A stretch of DNA of 64,000 nt, from positions 212,501 through 276,500 of the forward strand of contig NZ_CP123639.1 of NCBI RefSeq assembly GCF_029889745.1. The letters are read 5' to 3'. Shown here in pieces: positions 1 to 10,548 of the stretch. The DNA is from Ligilactobacillus faecis (GTDB lineage Bacteria > Bacillota > Bacilli > Lactobacillales > Lactobacillaceae). The stretch's first letter is position 1, and each line of letters opens with the position of its first letter. The notes under the pieces are model-generated. The model worked only from the letters and a program-made list of their open reading frames with translations. It had not been told where the DNA came from and did not search any database. A program made the position numbers and the translations under genes.

Positions 1-1441
<1,441 letters not shown>

Positions 1442-1538
1442 AAAGTTTGTGACTCTTTATTTTTACTAGCGAATTGACTTCGCAAAATGTTTATTTGCTC
1501 TTATCTCTTAGATAAGAGACCCTGCACATTTGCTTATC

Positions 1539-1562
1539 GAAACTTTGTTCAGTTTTCAAAGA
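1539..1562 (-). promoter_or_regulatory. rRNA leader element upstream of 16S
   Basis: The minus strand reads CTTTGAAAACTGAACAAAG here. This is the conserved leader/processing sequence found just upstream of 16S genes in low-GC Gram-positive bacteria, where it helps form the precursor stem and supports antitermination. It lies between promoter P1 and the mature 5' end. Confidence 0.6.
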
Positions 1563-1591
1563 TCTACTTGATAGATACAATCAACATAATC

Positions 1592-1620
1592 ATTATATCA
1601 TATCATCAATTGTCTGTCAA
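1592..1620 (-). promoter_or_regulatory. rrn promoter P1
   Basis: The minus strand has TTGACA (1615-1620), exactly 17 nt, then TATAAT (1592-1597). This is a perfect sigma-A consensus and the closest promoter to the 16S gene, about 150 nt from its 5' end. Confidence 0.88.
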
Positions 1621-1666
1621 AAACTTTTTAAAATATTTTTAAGAAGTTTTTTCAGACGACTTATTT

Positions 1667-1695
1667 ATCTTATCAAAAGCATTAACTCTTGTCAA
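1667..1695 (-). promoter_or_regulatory. rrn promoter P2
   Basis: The minus strand has TTGACA (1690-1695), a 17-nt spacer and TAAGAT (1667-1672). It lies 75 bp upstream of P1 in the same direction, as expected for tandem rRNA promoters. Confidence 0.7.
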
Positions 1696-1740
1696 TAAGA
1701 AAATAATTTATTTGTTATGCTGTAACAAGTCAGCTTAAAT

Positions 1741-1770
1741 ATAATATCATGTGATCAAACTCAATGTCAA
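1741..1770 (-). promoter_or_regulatory. rrn promoter P3
   Basis: The minus strand has TTGACA (1765-1770), an 18-nt spacer and TATTAT (1741-1746), again about 75 bp further upstream. A weaker fourth candidate, TTGACG with TATACT 18 nt away, lies at 1820-1849. Confidence 0.6.
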
Positions 1771-1872
1771 CATCTTTTAATTATATTTTTGATAACTGCT
1801 CTGTATCAGCAACTTTTATAGTATAACAAGCTTTTATAACTATCGTCAATAATTTTTTCAAAAAAAGTAAAT

Positions 1873-1936
1873 TTTTTTATTTTCTCATCTACAATAGGTG
1901 TCATATCATCAAAAAGAATATTAATTTCTACACTCT
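1873..1936. repeat. dispersed repeat, copy 1
   Basis: This AT-rich stretch contains a tract reading ATAGGTGTcATatCATCAAAAA on the plus strand (case marks divergence). A related tract lies at 42629-42690. Both copies sit in gene-poor DNA, here between the ltaS terminator and the rRNA promoters. It is probably the remnant of a mobile or regulatory element, but I cannot name it. No gene is visible in the rest of 1442-1975. Confidence 0.4.
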
Positions 1937-1975
1937 ATTAGTAGTTGATCACTGTTCCAACTGCATTTTACCATC

Positions 1976-2018
1976 TAAAAATGACCTCTGAGCACACTAC
2001 TATTCGCTCAGAGGTCAT
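1976..2018 (-). terminator. terminator of ltaS
   Basis: A 13-bp perfect stem (ATGACCTCTGAGC at 1981-1993 with its complement at 2006-2018) is followed on the minus strand by a short T run (complement of 1976-1980). It lies just past the ltaS stop codon. Confidence 0.85.
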
Positions 2019-2026
2019 CGACCACT

Positions 2027-4090
2027 TTATTTTAATTCTGGCGCATCTGTTGTATATAGATCTTGCGTTGACTTGCCATTATTTTTCATCAAGACACTTG
2101 TCGGTGTCTTTTTTTGCGTTTCCTTGAGTTGTTTCATAACATCACTATACTTGTAGTTGTATTGTGTTTTATCGACTTTCTTAAAGTCTGATGGTGTATA
2201 GAAACGTAAAAGGTCGCCAGTAACGATCTTATCTGAAAGTGATAGCTGCTCATCAACAAAAGCTGTTTGAGCTTTTACCTCTTGCTTTTGTTCTGCCGTC
2301 AATTTGTCTGTAACATTTTCACCTTTATCATTATAGATCGTACTTCCGATCTTCGTAAATGTTGGCGAAACAAAGTCACCATTTCTAAAGGCAACGGTTT
2401 GATTTCGATCTTTAGCCAAAAGATCATTTCCAAGTTGGATCGTGTCTGTATTTTTGATACCTAATAGATCTAATAATGTCGGCATTACATCGATCTCACC
2501 ACCATAAGTGTGATCGATCCCACCCTTTAAGCCATCCATATGGATCATAAACGGTACTTTTTGGAATTGTGCAAGATCATAGCTATTTACACTTTCCTTA
2601 CCTAATAATTGGGCGATCGCCTTCTTATGGTTATTTGAGATCCCATAATGATCACCATACATCACGATCATCGAATTATCATATAAGCCTGCTTTTTGCA
2701 AATAAGCAATAAATTCACCAAAAGCATCATCTAAGTATTTCGCTGTTTGAACATATCCATCGACCGTACTATCTCCAGTCGTCGTTTTTTCGATCGTTTG
2801 GTTTTGTTTATCTAGCTCATACGGATAATGATTCGTCACTGTGATCAACTTAGCATAGAACGGTTGAGGTAATTGTTCAATATATTTAACAGATTGTTGT
2901 AAAAACAATTTATCTTTTAGGCCATAGCCAATGCTATAGTTTGTCTTGTTTTTATAGTAGTCTTCACTGAAGAAATATTGATACCCCCATGATTTATAAG
3001 TATTATCACGATTCCAAAAACTACCAACATCTCCGTGAAAAGCTGCTGTCGTATAACCTTGTTGGTCTAGGATCGCAGGCATCGCTTGGAAGGTATTACT
3101 TGTCCCATAAGATGTCATGACCGAACCAGACGGAAGACCATAAAGTGAGTTCTCTAACATCGTCTCAGCATCAGAAGTCTTTCCCTGCCCAACTTGGTGA
3201 TAAAAATTATCAAACGACAATGTATTTTGATCACTATAGAACTTATTGATATTTGGTGTGACCTCTTTACCATTTACTTTATAGTTGATCATAAACTGTT
3301 GGAAACTTTCCAGATGGAAAACAAAAACATTTTTCCCTTTGGCTTTACCATAGTACTCTGGATTGACTTCGGTCTTGTTTTCCTTAATGAATTTAAGAAC
3401 TTGATCAAGGTCACTACTACTTGCACTTGCTCGTGTCGCACTTTGTTTATGTGTTTGGTAAGCATTATAGCCAGCATAAAAGTTCAGTCCTAAGTATTTG
3501 ACGATATAGTTATTATCAAAAGTTCTCGTCAATAATTGTGGACGATCTTTTTCAGCCAGACCTAGATTGACTGCAAACAAAGCACAAGCAAGCCCTGTTA
3601 TCCCAAGTGGATAACGATATTTGACTGGACGCTTGTCGATCTTGATGATCTTAAATGCTAACAATAAAACAAGCACGATCACGTCTAAAAAGACTAATAG
3701 ATCGCTAGCATGCAAGATCTCACCAATACTCAAAGTTAGGTTATTTGAGACTGAACCAGATGACTTGATGATCCCTAAGGACAAGAAGTCTGAGAATTCA
3801 CGATAATATAGAATATTAGCAAATAACCAAAGAGATGCTAATAGATCCATGATCATCATGATCCAATAGGACTTTTTCCCTCTAAAATAAAGGGCGATCC
3901 CCAAGAGCAAGATCCCTAGTGGCAGTGGATTTAAGATCAGTAGTAATTTTTGGGCGCTGTTTGTGATCCCTAGACTGAACTTGTTTACATAAACAGCATA
4001 AGTCTTGATCCAAAATAGTACCAATGTTAGCACAAAAAAACCAGTGCGTGTATTAAGTCCGTCACGAACTTTCCTTAGTACTGAACGCAT
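2027..4090 (-). CDS. ltaS: lipoteichoic acid synthase LtaS (LTA polymerase)
   Basis: This 687-aa protein is a polytopic membrane sulfatase-fold enzyme. It transfers glycerol phosphate from phosphatidylglycerol to build the LTA backbone outside the membrane. Five transmembrane segments occupy about residues 15-175, and the extracellular catalytic domain starts near 250. Expected metal and catalytic positions are visible: Glu261 (HLES), nucleophile Thr305 (GQGKTSD), FHGD at 351-354 and MYGDHYG with Asp480/His481. An A-S-A stretch near 221-223 could be the signal-peptidase site known to release the domain in staphylococcal LtaS. The SD is GGAGG, 7 nt before ATG. The gene is single, ends in a strong terminator, and lies next to the glycolipid-anchor genes, which supports the role. 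Confidence 0.95.
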   Translation of the reverse strand: MRSVLRKVRDGLNTRTGFFVLTLVLFWIKTYAVYVNKFSLGITNSAQKLLLILNPLPLGILLLGIALYFRGKKSYWIMMIMDLLASLWLFANILYYREFSDFLSLGIIKSSGSVSNNLTLSIGEILHASDLLVFLDVIVLVLLLAFKIIKIDKRPVKYRYPLGITGLACALFAVNLGLAEKDRPQLLTRTFDNNYIVKYLGLNFYAGYNAYQTHKQSATRASASSSDLDQVLKFIKENKTEVNPEYYGKAKGKNVFVFHLESFQQFMINYKVNGKEVTPNINKFYSDQNTLSFDNFYHQVGQGKTSDAETMLENSLYGLPSGSVMTSYGTSNTFQAMPAILDQQGYTTAAFHGDVGSFWNRDNTYKSWGYQYFFSEDYYKNKTNYSIGYGLKDKLFLQQSVKYIEQLPQPFYAKLITVTNHYPYELDKQNQTIEKTTTGDSTVDGYVQTAKYLDDAFGEFIAYLQKAGLYDNSMIVMYGDHYGISNNHKKAIAQLLGKESVNSYDLAQFQKVPFMIHMDGLKGGIDHTYGGEIDVMPTLLDLLGIKNTDTIQLGNDLLAKDRNQTVAFRNGDFVSPTFTKIGSTIYNDKGENVTDKLTAEQKQEVKAQTAFVDEQLSLSDKIVTGDLLRFYTPSDFKKVDKTQYNYKYSDVMKQLKETQKKTPTSVLMKNNGKSTQDLYTTDAPELK

Positions 4091-4187
4091 CTAATTGCCT
4101 CCAATTTTGATATTTAATTGTCTCTGCGTCAAATTATAGATAATCTTCTAAAAAAAGAAAACCTCTTATATGAAACTTAAATTAAGT

Positions 4188-4421
4188 TTAATCATTTAAA
4201 AGGTCATAGATCTCCATCGCTGCTAGATCAATATCATCAAAATCGAATTTTTGTTGTGTTGCTAATTCTTCTAATTCGAAAGTATTAGTTGCTGGATCGT
4301 ATGTCACAAAGCCACGTTCTTGGCCATCACGTTCAAAACGACGAGATTGCACTTCGTTTCCTTCGACTTTGGTCATCGCATCTAATCTTTCGATAATTGC
4401 AACAAGTTGTGAATTTTCCAT
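4188..4421 (-). CDS. YkuJ-like small protein (DUF1797)
   Basis: A 77-aa acidic cytosolic protein that resembles the YkuJ/DUF1797 family of Firmicutes in length and in its C-terminal pattern (F-D-D/N-I-D then E-I-[YF]-[DE]-L-L). The molecular function of the family is not established. I start it at the ATG at 4419-4421 because GAGGAG lies about 10 nt upstream. The longer reading to 4466 has no ribosome-binding site. It stands alone between ltaS and the glycosyltransferase operon, and a TATAAT-like box lies about 55 nt upstream. A 17-bp AT palindrome (4173-4189) overlaps the stop and could be a weak terminator. Confidence 0.7.
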   Translation of the reverse strand: MENSQLVAIIERLDAMTKVEGNEVQSRRFERDGQERGFVTYDPATNTFELEELATQQKFDFDDIDLAAMEIYDLLND

Positions 4422-4549
4422 AGGTATGTTTCTCCTCTTCATTAAATGGGCTATCTGACCCATCATTTGATATATCTTAGCAAATTATATACTAACACAC
4501 CAGATATGATGAAACAATTCAAAAACAGAATTATCATCCAATGTTTGAA

Positions 4550-5569
4550 CTAAATATTTTTATTATATTTTTGTGGTGTGATCACTAAAGCGACCATGCC
4601 CCCAAACATAGCTAAGTAATAAGTGATCACGCGCCAAATGATCATCGCTAAAACGAGTTTGCTCCCACTATTGACAAAAGTTGAAAAAATCAAAGAAAAG
4701 CTATACTCAGCTCCACCAGCCCCACCAGGGATCGGGAACAAAGAGATGACCATCACGATCAACACATGTAAAGTCATCACTAACAAAATACTAGCGTGAT
4801 CAACGTGCAAGGCTAATAAAATAAAGTACGGAATGATGTAGTAGAAAAACAGTTGCACTAAAGTCACTAGACTCACTTTGAATAACAGCCGATAATTTGA
4901 CTTAAGCTCCAAACTTTCAAGATAAAAAGTATCGATCTTTTCATTGACCAATGTTTCGATCCGCGCATATCTTTCACGCGATATAAACCTTTTGAACGGC
5001 TTCAAACAAAGATTGAGCGCCTTTTTAGTAAAATCATACCAATACATCACAAGTAAAAGGCCCAAGATCACAGCTAAATGGATCAAAAAACCAAAGATCA
5101 ACAAAAAGCCCATCACATGTAATTTATCAGCGATCAGATGAAATCCTAAAAAAAGACAGACGATGAAGTTCAAAACGATCATCGACTGATAAACGACAAA
5201 TTTCATCAATAAGATCGAAGTTGCCCGCCCTGCATCTACACCTGATTGGAGCAAAGCAAAGAGTTGTGCTGGTTGCCCTCCAGAAGAAAAAGGTGTGATC
5301 CCGTTGAACAAAGCTTCGATCAACGGGATCCGAAGCGCATCTTTTAGTGAATATGTTGGGAATTGTCTTTTTAACAAGATCTTAACAACAAAACCTTCAC
5401 ATAAAACCGACAACAACATACAAATAAGCGCTACTGCTAACCACCCATAATGTAAGTGAGCTAATTCTCCCAAGATCGTACGATATGAGATGTCGCGGAT
5501 CGAATAAAAAAAGATCCCGATCCCGATCAATATCATCGTCGCAAGCGCAAACTTATTTTTTTTAGACAT
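4550..5569 (-). CDS. polytopic membrane protein, YbhN/LPG-synthase-TM (UPF0104) family
   Basis: A 339-aa hydrophobic protein with about eight membrane segments. It resembles the UPF0104/YbhN family, which is related to the flippase half of lysyl-phosphatidylglycerol synthases. A PIPGGAGGAEY motif near residue 280 is typical of the family. Its ATG lies 3 nt after the stop of the upstream glycosyltransferase, and that stop region holds its SD (GTGGGG), so the genes are translationally coupled. In Listeria a membrane gene follows the two glycolipid glycosyltransferases in the laf operon. By analogy this may help move or assemble the LTA glycolipid anchor. That role is inferred from context. Confidence 0.8.
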   Translation of the reverse strand: MSKKNKFALATMILIGIGIFFYSIRDISYRTILGELAHLHYGWLAVALICMLLSVLCEGFVVKILLKRQFPTYSLKDALRIPLIEALFNGITPFSSGGQPAQLFALLQSGVDAGRATSILLMKFVVYQSMIVLNFIVCLFLGFHLIADKLHVMGFLLIFGFLIHLAVILGLLLVMYWYDFTKKALNLCLKPFKRFISRERYARIETLVNEKIDTFYLESLELKSNYRLLFKVSLVTLVQLFFYYIIPYFILLALHVDHASILLVMTLHVLIVMVISLFPIPGGAGGAEYSFSLIFSTFVNSGSKLVLAMIIWRVITYYLAMFGGMVALVITPQKYNKNI

Positions 5570-5572
5570 ATT

Positions 5573-6592
5573 TTATTTCCCCACTTGTTTTTGATAGTAT
5601 TCAAGCCAGATCTTTGCTAAACGATCTTCAGAGTAAAATTCAGCAGCAGCTTTAGCTTTTTGTGTCAGATCAACCAATTTTGTTTGATCTGTTTTCAAAG
5701 TCAACAGTGTCTTTTCCATTGCGATCCGATCTTTACAACCAGCGTAATAACCTGAGATCACACCTTGATAGAGATCTAGTTCTCGTAAAACAACTGGAGT
5801 CTCGCAACTAAATGCTTCCAAAACACTCATCGGAAAAAGTTCATTGTACGAAGGCAACAAAAAAACATCAGCTAAATTATAGTATTCATTCATCGCTGTG
5901 CGTTCAACGATCCCAGGAAAACTTAAATTTTCAGGCGGATCAGCGATCACTTTTTTTAATTCGGCATATCCATCAGTGATCACTCCAAAAGAAAAACCTC
6001 CGACCCAGATGAATCGTAATTCTGGATTTGCCTTAGCCAATTCGATGAAATCAAAAACACCTTTTCGTTCTTGAACTTGACCGACCCCTAAAACAACAAA
6101 GTCATCTTCCTTAAGGCCTTGTTGTTTGCGCAATTGTGCTTTTTGTGTTTGCGAAAGTGGATAAAACTCTTCTTTAGATACAAAGTTAGGGATATACGTG
6201 ATCTTTTCACGTGCGATCCCGTAGGCTTCTAGTTTAGGAATAAAAGTCGGATTAACAACGACTAATGCATCCATCCGCTTGTAAAAAGCGATCACATAAC
6301 GATAAAGGATCTTTCGCGCAAGCCATGGGAGCTTCAAACTTCCCTCTAACGTTTCAGGCAAAAAATGAACATAACCGATCTTTTTCCCTCTTTTCTTTGA
6401 AAAAGTCGAAAAGAAAAAATTTAGATCGATCGTATGGTAATGGCTGATATCAGCGCGTCCTTTTTGATTAACAGTGATCTTTAATTGTTCAGGATAGTAC
6501 TTATTCAATAACTTGATCAGCTCAGTATACGCACTTCCCACACCTTGACCTTTGACCTTTGTCGCAGATGAATACATGTGAACGTTTAGCAT
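5573..6592 (-). CDS. GT4 glycosyltransferase, second sugar of LTA glycolipid anchor (LafB-like)
   Basis: A 339-aa cytosolic or membrane-associated GT-B enzyme of family GT4. The N-terminal acceptor half contains GQGVGSAYTEL near residue 15. The C-terminal nucleotide-sugar half has the GT4 E-x7-E motif (Glu251 and Glu259, in NELFPMSVLE). It lies 29 nt downstream of the first glycosyltransferase. The pair followed by a membrane protein matches the lafA-lafB arrangement of Listeria and bgs-type pairs in enterococci. These make the diglycosyl-diacylglycerol that anchors LTA. The exact sugar donor cannot be read from sequence. The SD is weak (AAAGGA about 17 nt upstream or GGGAAG nearer). Confidence 0.8.
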   Translation of the reverse strand: MLNVHMYSSATKVKGQGVGSAYTELIKLLNKYYPEQLKITVNQKGRADISHYHTIDLNFFFSTFSKKRGKKIGYVHFLPETLEGSLKLPWLARKILYRYVIAFYKRMDALVVVNPTFIPKLEAYGIAREKITYIPNFVSKEEFYPLSQTQKAQLRKQQGLKEDDFVVLGVGQVQERKGVFDFIELAKANPELRFIWVGGFSFGVITDGYAELKKVIADPPENLSFPGIVERTAMNEYYNLADVFLLPSYNELFPMSVLEAFSCETPVVLRELDLYQGVISGYYAGCKDRIAMEKTLLTLKTDQTKLVDLTQKAKAAAEFYSEDRLAKIWLEYYQKQVGK

Positions 6593-6621
6593 TTGACTTA
6601 CTTCCCACTTCCTTTAATATT

Positions 6622-7809
6622 TCAACTGAGTTCTTTAGAATGGTTTGAACGGCTCATCTTAAGATATTGACTCCTGCTTTGCTCATAAAATTCAATGATC
6701 CGTTCTCCAAAGTTATCAGCCGAGACCTCACTTAACTTTTGCTCTAAAACTTCAGAATATCCTTTTGAGACAGGCGCTGATAAATATGCGCCCGTTTTTT
6801 CGATAAATTCTTCATCCGTTTCAAAAACCGCTCCTAAAGCTGGATCATCTAACAACTTCTCTGTATAGGGGCTCTTATACGCAATGACCCTCGTTCCAGC
6901 AGCTAGCGCTTCGATATACGTCAAACCTTGTGATTCCGAAATAGAAGTCGAAACAAACAGATCTGCCGCACGGTAAAACTCACCGACATATTTATTTTCG
7001 ATCTCGCCCGTAAAAATAACATCTGTCGTCAGTCCCAATTCTTTGACCTGTGCTTCTAAACTCTCACGCGCAGGTCCATCACCAACGATCAAAAGCTTGA
7101 CACCTGTGACCTTTTCTCTGATAGTCTTAAAAGCTGTGATCAATTTATCGATATCTTTTTCAAAAGCTAGCCGACTCAATGTCAGTAATAGAGGCGTATC
7201 AGCTGCGATCTGATATTTTTGCCGAATGCTATTTGAGGCTGATGTTTGCGCTTGAAAACGCGTTAAGTCTACTCCAGTCGGAATGACTGTGATTGGTTCT
7301 TTGACGCCATAATTTTCAAGTGTCGTCAAAACACGTTCACTTGGAGCAACGATCCCGCTCATTTTTTCACAAAATGAACACGTCATCAAACGAACATGGA
7401 CTGGTTTTAAAAGTTTTCCTTTTGCAACATAATGTAAATAATCTTCATACATCGTGTGATAAGTATGCACACACGGTATCTTTAAAGCCTTAGCTACAAA
7501 TTTCCCGATCAATCCCATCGAAAACTCTGTTTGTGTATGCACGATATCTAAATTCAATTCTTTTGCAACTTGATAGGAGTGAAATAACCCTCGAACTGCA
7601 ATGCGTCTATCGGTAAATGAAATAAACGGAATACTAGCAAAACGGAAAATATTTCGTTCATAAACATTTTTTTCCACTTCAGGATCAGTCGTTGTAAAAA
7701 TATATACCGTGTGGCCTTTACGTTCGAGCTGTGCCCTTAGTGTTGCTATCGAGGTCGCCACACCGCTGACCTGGGGATAGTACGTATCTGTAAATATGCC
7801 GATATTCAC
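6622..7809 (-). CDS. GT4 glucosyltransferase, monoglucosyl-diacylglycerol synthase (LafA-like)
   Basis: A 395-aa family GT4 enzyme expected to transfer glucose from UDP-glucose to diacylglycerol, the first step of the LTA glycolipid anchor. The N-terminus (NIGIFTDTYYPQVSGVATS) is typical of this subfamily. The E-x7-E motif is at about residues 292-300 (SESQGLTYIE). I chose GTG at 7807-7809 because the strong SD AAGGAGG ends 6 nt upstream. An ATG two codons earlier directly abuts the SD and is too close. It is the first gene of a three-gene operon with a clear promoter at 7842-7870. galU, which makes UDP-glucose, is elsewhere in this window. Confidence 0.85.
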   Translation of the reverse strand: MNIGIFTDTYYPQVSGVATSIATLRAQLERKGHTVYIFTTTDPEVEKNVYERNIFRFASIPFISFTDRRIAVRGLFHSYQVAKELNLDIVHTQTEFSMGLIGKFVAKALKIPCVHTYHTMYEDYLHYVAKGKLLKPVHVRLMTCSFCEKMSGIVAPSERVLTTLENYGVKEPITVIPTGVDLTRFQAQTSASNSIRQKYQIAADTPLLLTLSRLAFEKDIDKLITAFKTIREKVTGVKLLIVGDGPARESLEAQVKELGLTTDVIFTGEIENKYVGEFYRAADLFVSTSISESQGLTYIEALAAGTRVIAYKSPYTEKLLDDPALGAVFETDEEFIEKTGAYLSAPVSKGYSEVLEQKLSEVSADNFGERIIEFYEQSRSQYLKMSRSNHSKELS

Positions 7810-7841
7810 AAGCATCCTCCTTAATTAGTTTATCAGTTTTA

Positions 7842-7870
7842 ATTATATGTTTTTGATAATTCCTTTGCAA
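7842..7870 (-). promoter_or_regulatory. promoter of the glycolipid-anchor operon
   Basis: The minus strand has TTGCAA (7865-7870), a 17-nt spacer and TATAAT (7842-7847), about 35 nt upstream of the GTG start of the first glycosyltransferase. Confidence 0.75.
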
Positions 7871-7965
7871 TGTTCTACCTTTTAGCAGTAAAAAACATAG
7901 CTATTCTTAATATTTTACCAAAAATTATTTTTAAAACCACCTGATTTGCCATTTCACCAATAAAA

Positions 7966-8001
7966 CAAAAAGAGGCTAGAAAAAACTCTAGCCTCTTTTT
8001 G
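7966..8001 (-). terminator. terminator of ptsHI
   Basis: AAAAAGAGGCTAGA pairs with TCTAGCCTCTTTTT across a 6-nt loop. The T run and position just after the ptsI stop make it the ptsHI terminator. Its A/T symmetry would also allow function in the other direction. Confidence 0.88.
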
Positions 8002-8016
8002 CCAACGTCTATGTCG

Positions 8017-9738
8017 TTATTTTGTGTATTCTTCCACTAAAGCAACGACTTCTTCAGTTGTTTCACAATCTTCAACTGCTTTAGTTGCTAATTCTTTCAT
8101 CTTGTTAGCATCGAGTTTCTTTAATAAACTTCTTGTCTTCAAGATCGAAGTAGCACTCATTGAAAATTCATCTAGCCCTAAGCCAAGCAAAAGTGGTACT
8201 GCCACTTGGTCTCCAGCCATTTCACCACACATACCAGTCCATTTACCTTCTTTATGTGAAGCATCAATGATGTTCTTGATCAAGCGAAGGATCGATGGAT
8301 TGTATGGTTGGTACAAGTAAGAAACGCGTTCGTTACCACGATCAGCCGCCATCGAGTATTGGATCAAGTCATTTGTACCAATACTGAAGAAATCAGCATA
8401 CTTAGCCAACTTATCAGCGATCATTGCAGCAGCTGGGATCTCCATCATCATTCCGACTTCAATATCGTCTGAAACTGGTACACCAGCCGCGATCAAGTTT
8501 GCTTTTTCTTCTTCAAAGATCGCCTTAGCATCTTTGAATTCTTTGACGGTCGCGATCATTGGGAACATGATCGCTAGACGGCCGTAGTGTGAAGCACGTA
8601 AAAGCGCACGTAATTGCGTTCTAAAGATATCTTGACGATCAAGCGAGATCCGGATCGCACGATAACCTAAGAATGGATTTTCTTCTTCTGGTAATGGTAA
8701 ATATGGCAGATCTTTATCTCCACCAATATCCATCGTCCGAACAACGACTTGCTTGCCATTCATACCTTCAACAGCTTCTTTATAAGCTTCAAATTGTTCA
8801 TCTTCAGATGGAAGCTCACTTGCATCCATGTATAAGAACTCAGAGCGGAAAAGTCCCACTGCTTCAGCGCCGTTTTCGACCGCACCGACAACATCTTTTG
8901 GTGTCCCGATATTTGCACCTAAAAGAACTTCTTTGCCGTCTTTTGAAACAGATTTAGCATCTTTTAATTGTTTCCATTCTTCTTTTTGAGCTTTGAAATC
9001 AGCTGCTTTTTGTTCATATTGAGCTAATTGGTCAGCACTAGGATCAACGATCGCATCGCCTTCGATCCCATCAATGATGACCATTTGCCCTTCGGCGATC
9101 TCAGTTGTTGCAGAACCAGAACCTACAACAGCTGGGATCTCAAGTGTCCGCGACATGATCGCAGAGTGCGATGTTCGCCCACCGATATCGGTAATGAAGC
9201 CTTTAACGAAGTTACGGTCTAACTGAGCTGTATCTGAAGGTGTCAGATCATGAGCAACGATCACGACTTCTTCATCGATCAAAGCTGGGTTAGGTAGAGT
9301 GACTCCTAATAAATGACTCATCACACGTTTTGTCACATCACGAATGTCACCAGCACGTTCTTGCATATAAGCATTATCAGTCATGCTTTCAAACATTGAG
9401 ATGAACATATCCGTTACGCTCTTTAGAGCCGCTTCGGCATTAACTTTTTCATTTTGGATCTTGTCTTTGATCTGACCAAGCATTTCTGGGTCAGCTAAGA
9501 TCGTTAAGTGCGCTTCAAAAACTTCCGCTTCTTCAGCACCTAAGTTTTGAGCCGCTTTAGCTTTGATGGCTTCAAGTTCGCCTTTTGATGCTTCAACTGC
9601 ATCATCTAGACGTTTGATCTCAGCTGCAGGATCATCAATGCTTTTTTCAGAAAATGAAAGATCGGGTTGAACGAGCATATATGCCTTAGCAGCTGCGATC
9701 CCATCGCTTGCTGCGATCCCTTTCAACATTTTCGTCAT
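8017..9738 (-). CDS. ptsI: PTS enzyme I (phosphoenolpyruvate-protein phosphotransferase)
   Basis: This 573-aa cytosolic enzyme takes phosphate from PEP and passes it to HPr, the first step of all PTS sugar uptake. The N-terminal HPr-binding domain is followed by the phosphohistidine loop GGRTSHSA, with active His at residue 191 of this frame. The C-terminal PEP-binding barrel has the RSEFLYM and [10 protein letters not shown] motifs. The length is normal. The start ATG overlaps the ptsH stop by one base (TAATG), the standard coupled ptsHI arrangement. It ends 16 nt before a strong terminator. Confidence 0.97.
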   Translation of the reverse strand: MTKMLKGIAASDGIAAAKAYMLVQPDLSFSEKSIDDPAAEIKRLDDAVEASKGELEAIKAKAAQNLGAEEAEVFEAHLTILADPEMLGQIKDKIQNEKVNAEAALKSVTDMFISMFESMTDNAYMQERAGDIRDVTKRVMSHLLGVTLPNPALIDEEVVIVAHDLTPSDTAQLDRNFVKGFITDIGGRTSHSAIMSRTLEIPAVVGSGSATTEIAEGQMVIIDGIEGDAIVDPSADQLAQYEQKAADFKAQKEEWKQLKDAKSVSKDGKEVLLGANIGTPKDVVGAVENGAEAVGLFRSEFLYMDASELPSEDEQFEAYKEAVEGMNGKQVVVRTMDIGGDKDLPYLPLPEEENPFLGYRAIRISLDRQDIFRTQLRALLRASHYGRLAIMFPMIATVKEFKDAKAIFEEEKANLIAAGVPVSDDIEVGMMMEIPAAAMIADKLAKYADFFSIGTNDLIQYSMAADRGNERVSYLYQPYNPSILRLIKNIIDASHKEGKWTGMCGEMAGDQVAVPLLLGLGLDEFSMSATSILKTRSLLKKLDANKMKELATKAVEDCETTEEVVALVEEYTK

Positions 9739-10004
9739 TATTCAGCAAGTCCTTCCTTAGACATTGTTTCTGTAATAGCTGCGATAGCTTCAGCTTCATC
9801 AGCACCATCAGCTGTGATAACGACATCAGCGTTTTGACCAACACCTAATGACATAACACCCATGATGGACTTCAAGTTAACTGATTTTCCTTGATATTCT
9901 AATGTGATATCAGAGTTGAATTTGCTTGCAGCTTGAACTAAAAGTGTAGCTGGGCGTGCGTGGATACCTGTTTCTGCGATTACGTGAAATTCTTTTTTTT
10001 CCAT
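9738..10004 (-). CDS. ptsH: phosphocarrier protein HPr
   Basis: An 88-aa HPr. His15 in GIHARPAT is the residue phosphorylated by enzyme I. Ser46 in [11 protein letters not shown] is the site used by HPr kinase for CcpA-dependent catabolite control in Firmicutes. AAGGAG lies about 12 nt before the ATG. It is the first gene of the ptsHI operon, behind a promoter at 10134-10162 and a leader of about 120 nt. That leader holds an inverted repeat (GTTCTC at 10069 with GAGAAC at 10101) of unknown meaning. Confidence 0.97.
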   Translation of the reverse strand: MEKKEFHVIAETGIHARPATLLVQAASKFNSDITLEYQGKSVNLKSIMGVMSLGVGQNADVVITADGADEAEAIAAITETMSKEGLAE

Positions 10005-10133
10005 TGTGGATCATGCTCCTTTAAATATAAATAAGTTTGTGAAGTTCTACAACTTATGAAAATAAGCCGTTCTCATGCGTAGTAATTCGCTTACATTAGC
10101 GAGAACCTAAAAGCGCTTCACTTGCTATAAAAA

Positions 10134-10162
10134 ATAATACCATGAATTATTTAACAAGACAA
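10134..10162 (-). promoter_or_regulatory. promoter of ptsHI
   Basis: The minus strand has TTGTCT (10157-10162), a 17-nt spacer and TATTAT (10134-10139). A GAAGCGCTTTT motif just downstream resembles a catabolite-responsive element but is one base short of the consensus spacing. Confidence 0.6.
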
Positions 10163-10203
10163 GCGCCCACCTCAGTAATATTTAAAAATATTTTTAGGCT
10201 TTG

Positions 10204-10389
10204 TTATTCCGAGCGTTCGTAGTGATAACGTGCACCCCCGCCTCGCTTAGCTGTACCAACGACATTTTTGCGGTAGTTAAAATTCATTAAAATTTTTTGA
10301 AACTCCATAAACTCATCCGTATCGATCTCAAATTCCTCGATCTGACCAGTGTGTAATTCTTCAAGTAGCTTTTGATAATCTTTTGCCAT
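10204..10389 (-). CDS. small hypothetical acidic protein
   Basis: A 61-aa acidic protein starting MAKDYQKLLEEL and ending in a basic glycine-rich tail (RGGGARYHYER). I do not recognise a named family, although a small gene divergent from clpE occurs in relatives as far as I recall. I start it at the ATG at 10387-10389 because a GGGGG Shine-Dalgarno-like run lies about 9 nt upstream. The reading to 10422 has none. It is transcribed away from clpE, and its upstream region abuts the clpE promoter. Confidence 0.6.
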   Translation of the reverse strand: MAKDYQKLLEELHTGQIEEFEIDTDEFMEFQKILMNFNYRKNVVGTAKRGGGARYHYERSE

Positions 10390-10442
10390 TTTCACTTTAC
10401 CCCCTGTACAAGATATTATCATATTTAGCTTGATTTTTTTAC

Positions 10443-10470
10443 TTGCACTTCTTTAAAAAATTTGTATAAT
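10443..10470 (+). promoter_or_regulatory. clpE promoter
   Basis: TTGCAC (10443-10448), a 16-nt spacer and TATAAT (10465-10470). Transcription should begin near 10477, immediately before the CtsR operator. Confidence 0.75.
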
Positions 10471-10481
10471 AGAGCCATAAA

Positions 10482-10498
10482 GGTCAAAGTTGGTCAAA
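10482..10498 (+). promoter_or_regulatory. CtsR operator of clpE
   Basis: GGTCAAAGTTGGTCAAA is a direct heptad repeat with a 3-nt spacer, which is the CtsR operator consensus of class III heat-shock genes. It covers the predicted transcription start, so bound CtsR should block clpE until heat or protein stress. Confidence 0.92.
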
Positions 10499-10548
10499 CT
10501 TTTTTTGACACTTGCCCAAAACTATCTATAGAAAGGTCGTGTCTGACT

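Noticed and set aside
10107-10125. Catabolite-responsive element near the ptsHI promoter
   Set aside because: GTGAAGCGCTTTTAG lacks one base of the consensus spacing on the left side, so I did not call it.
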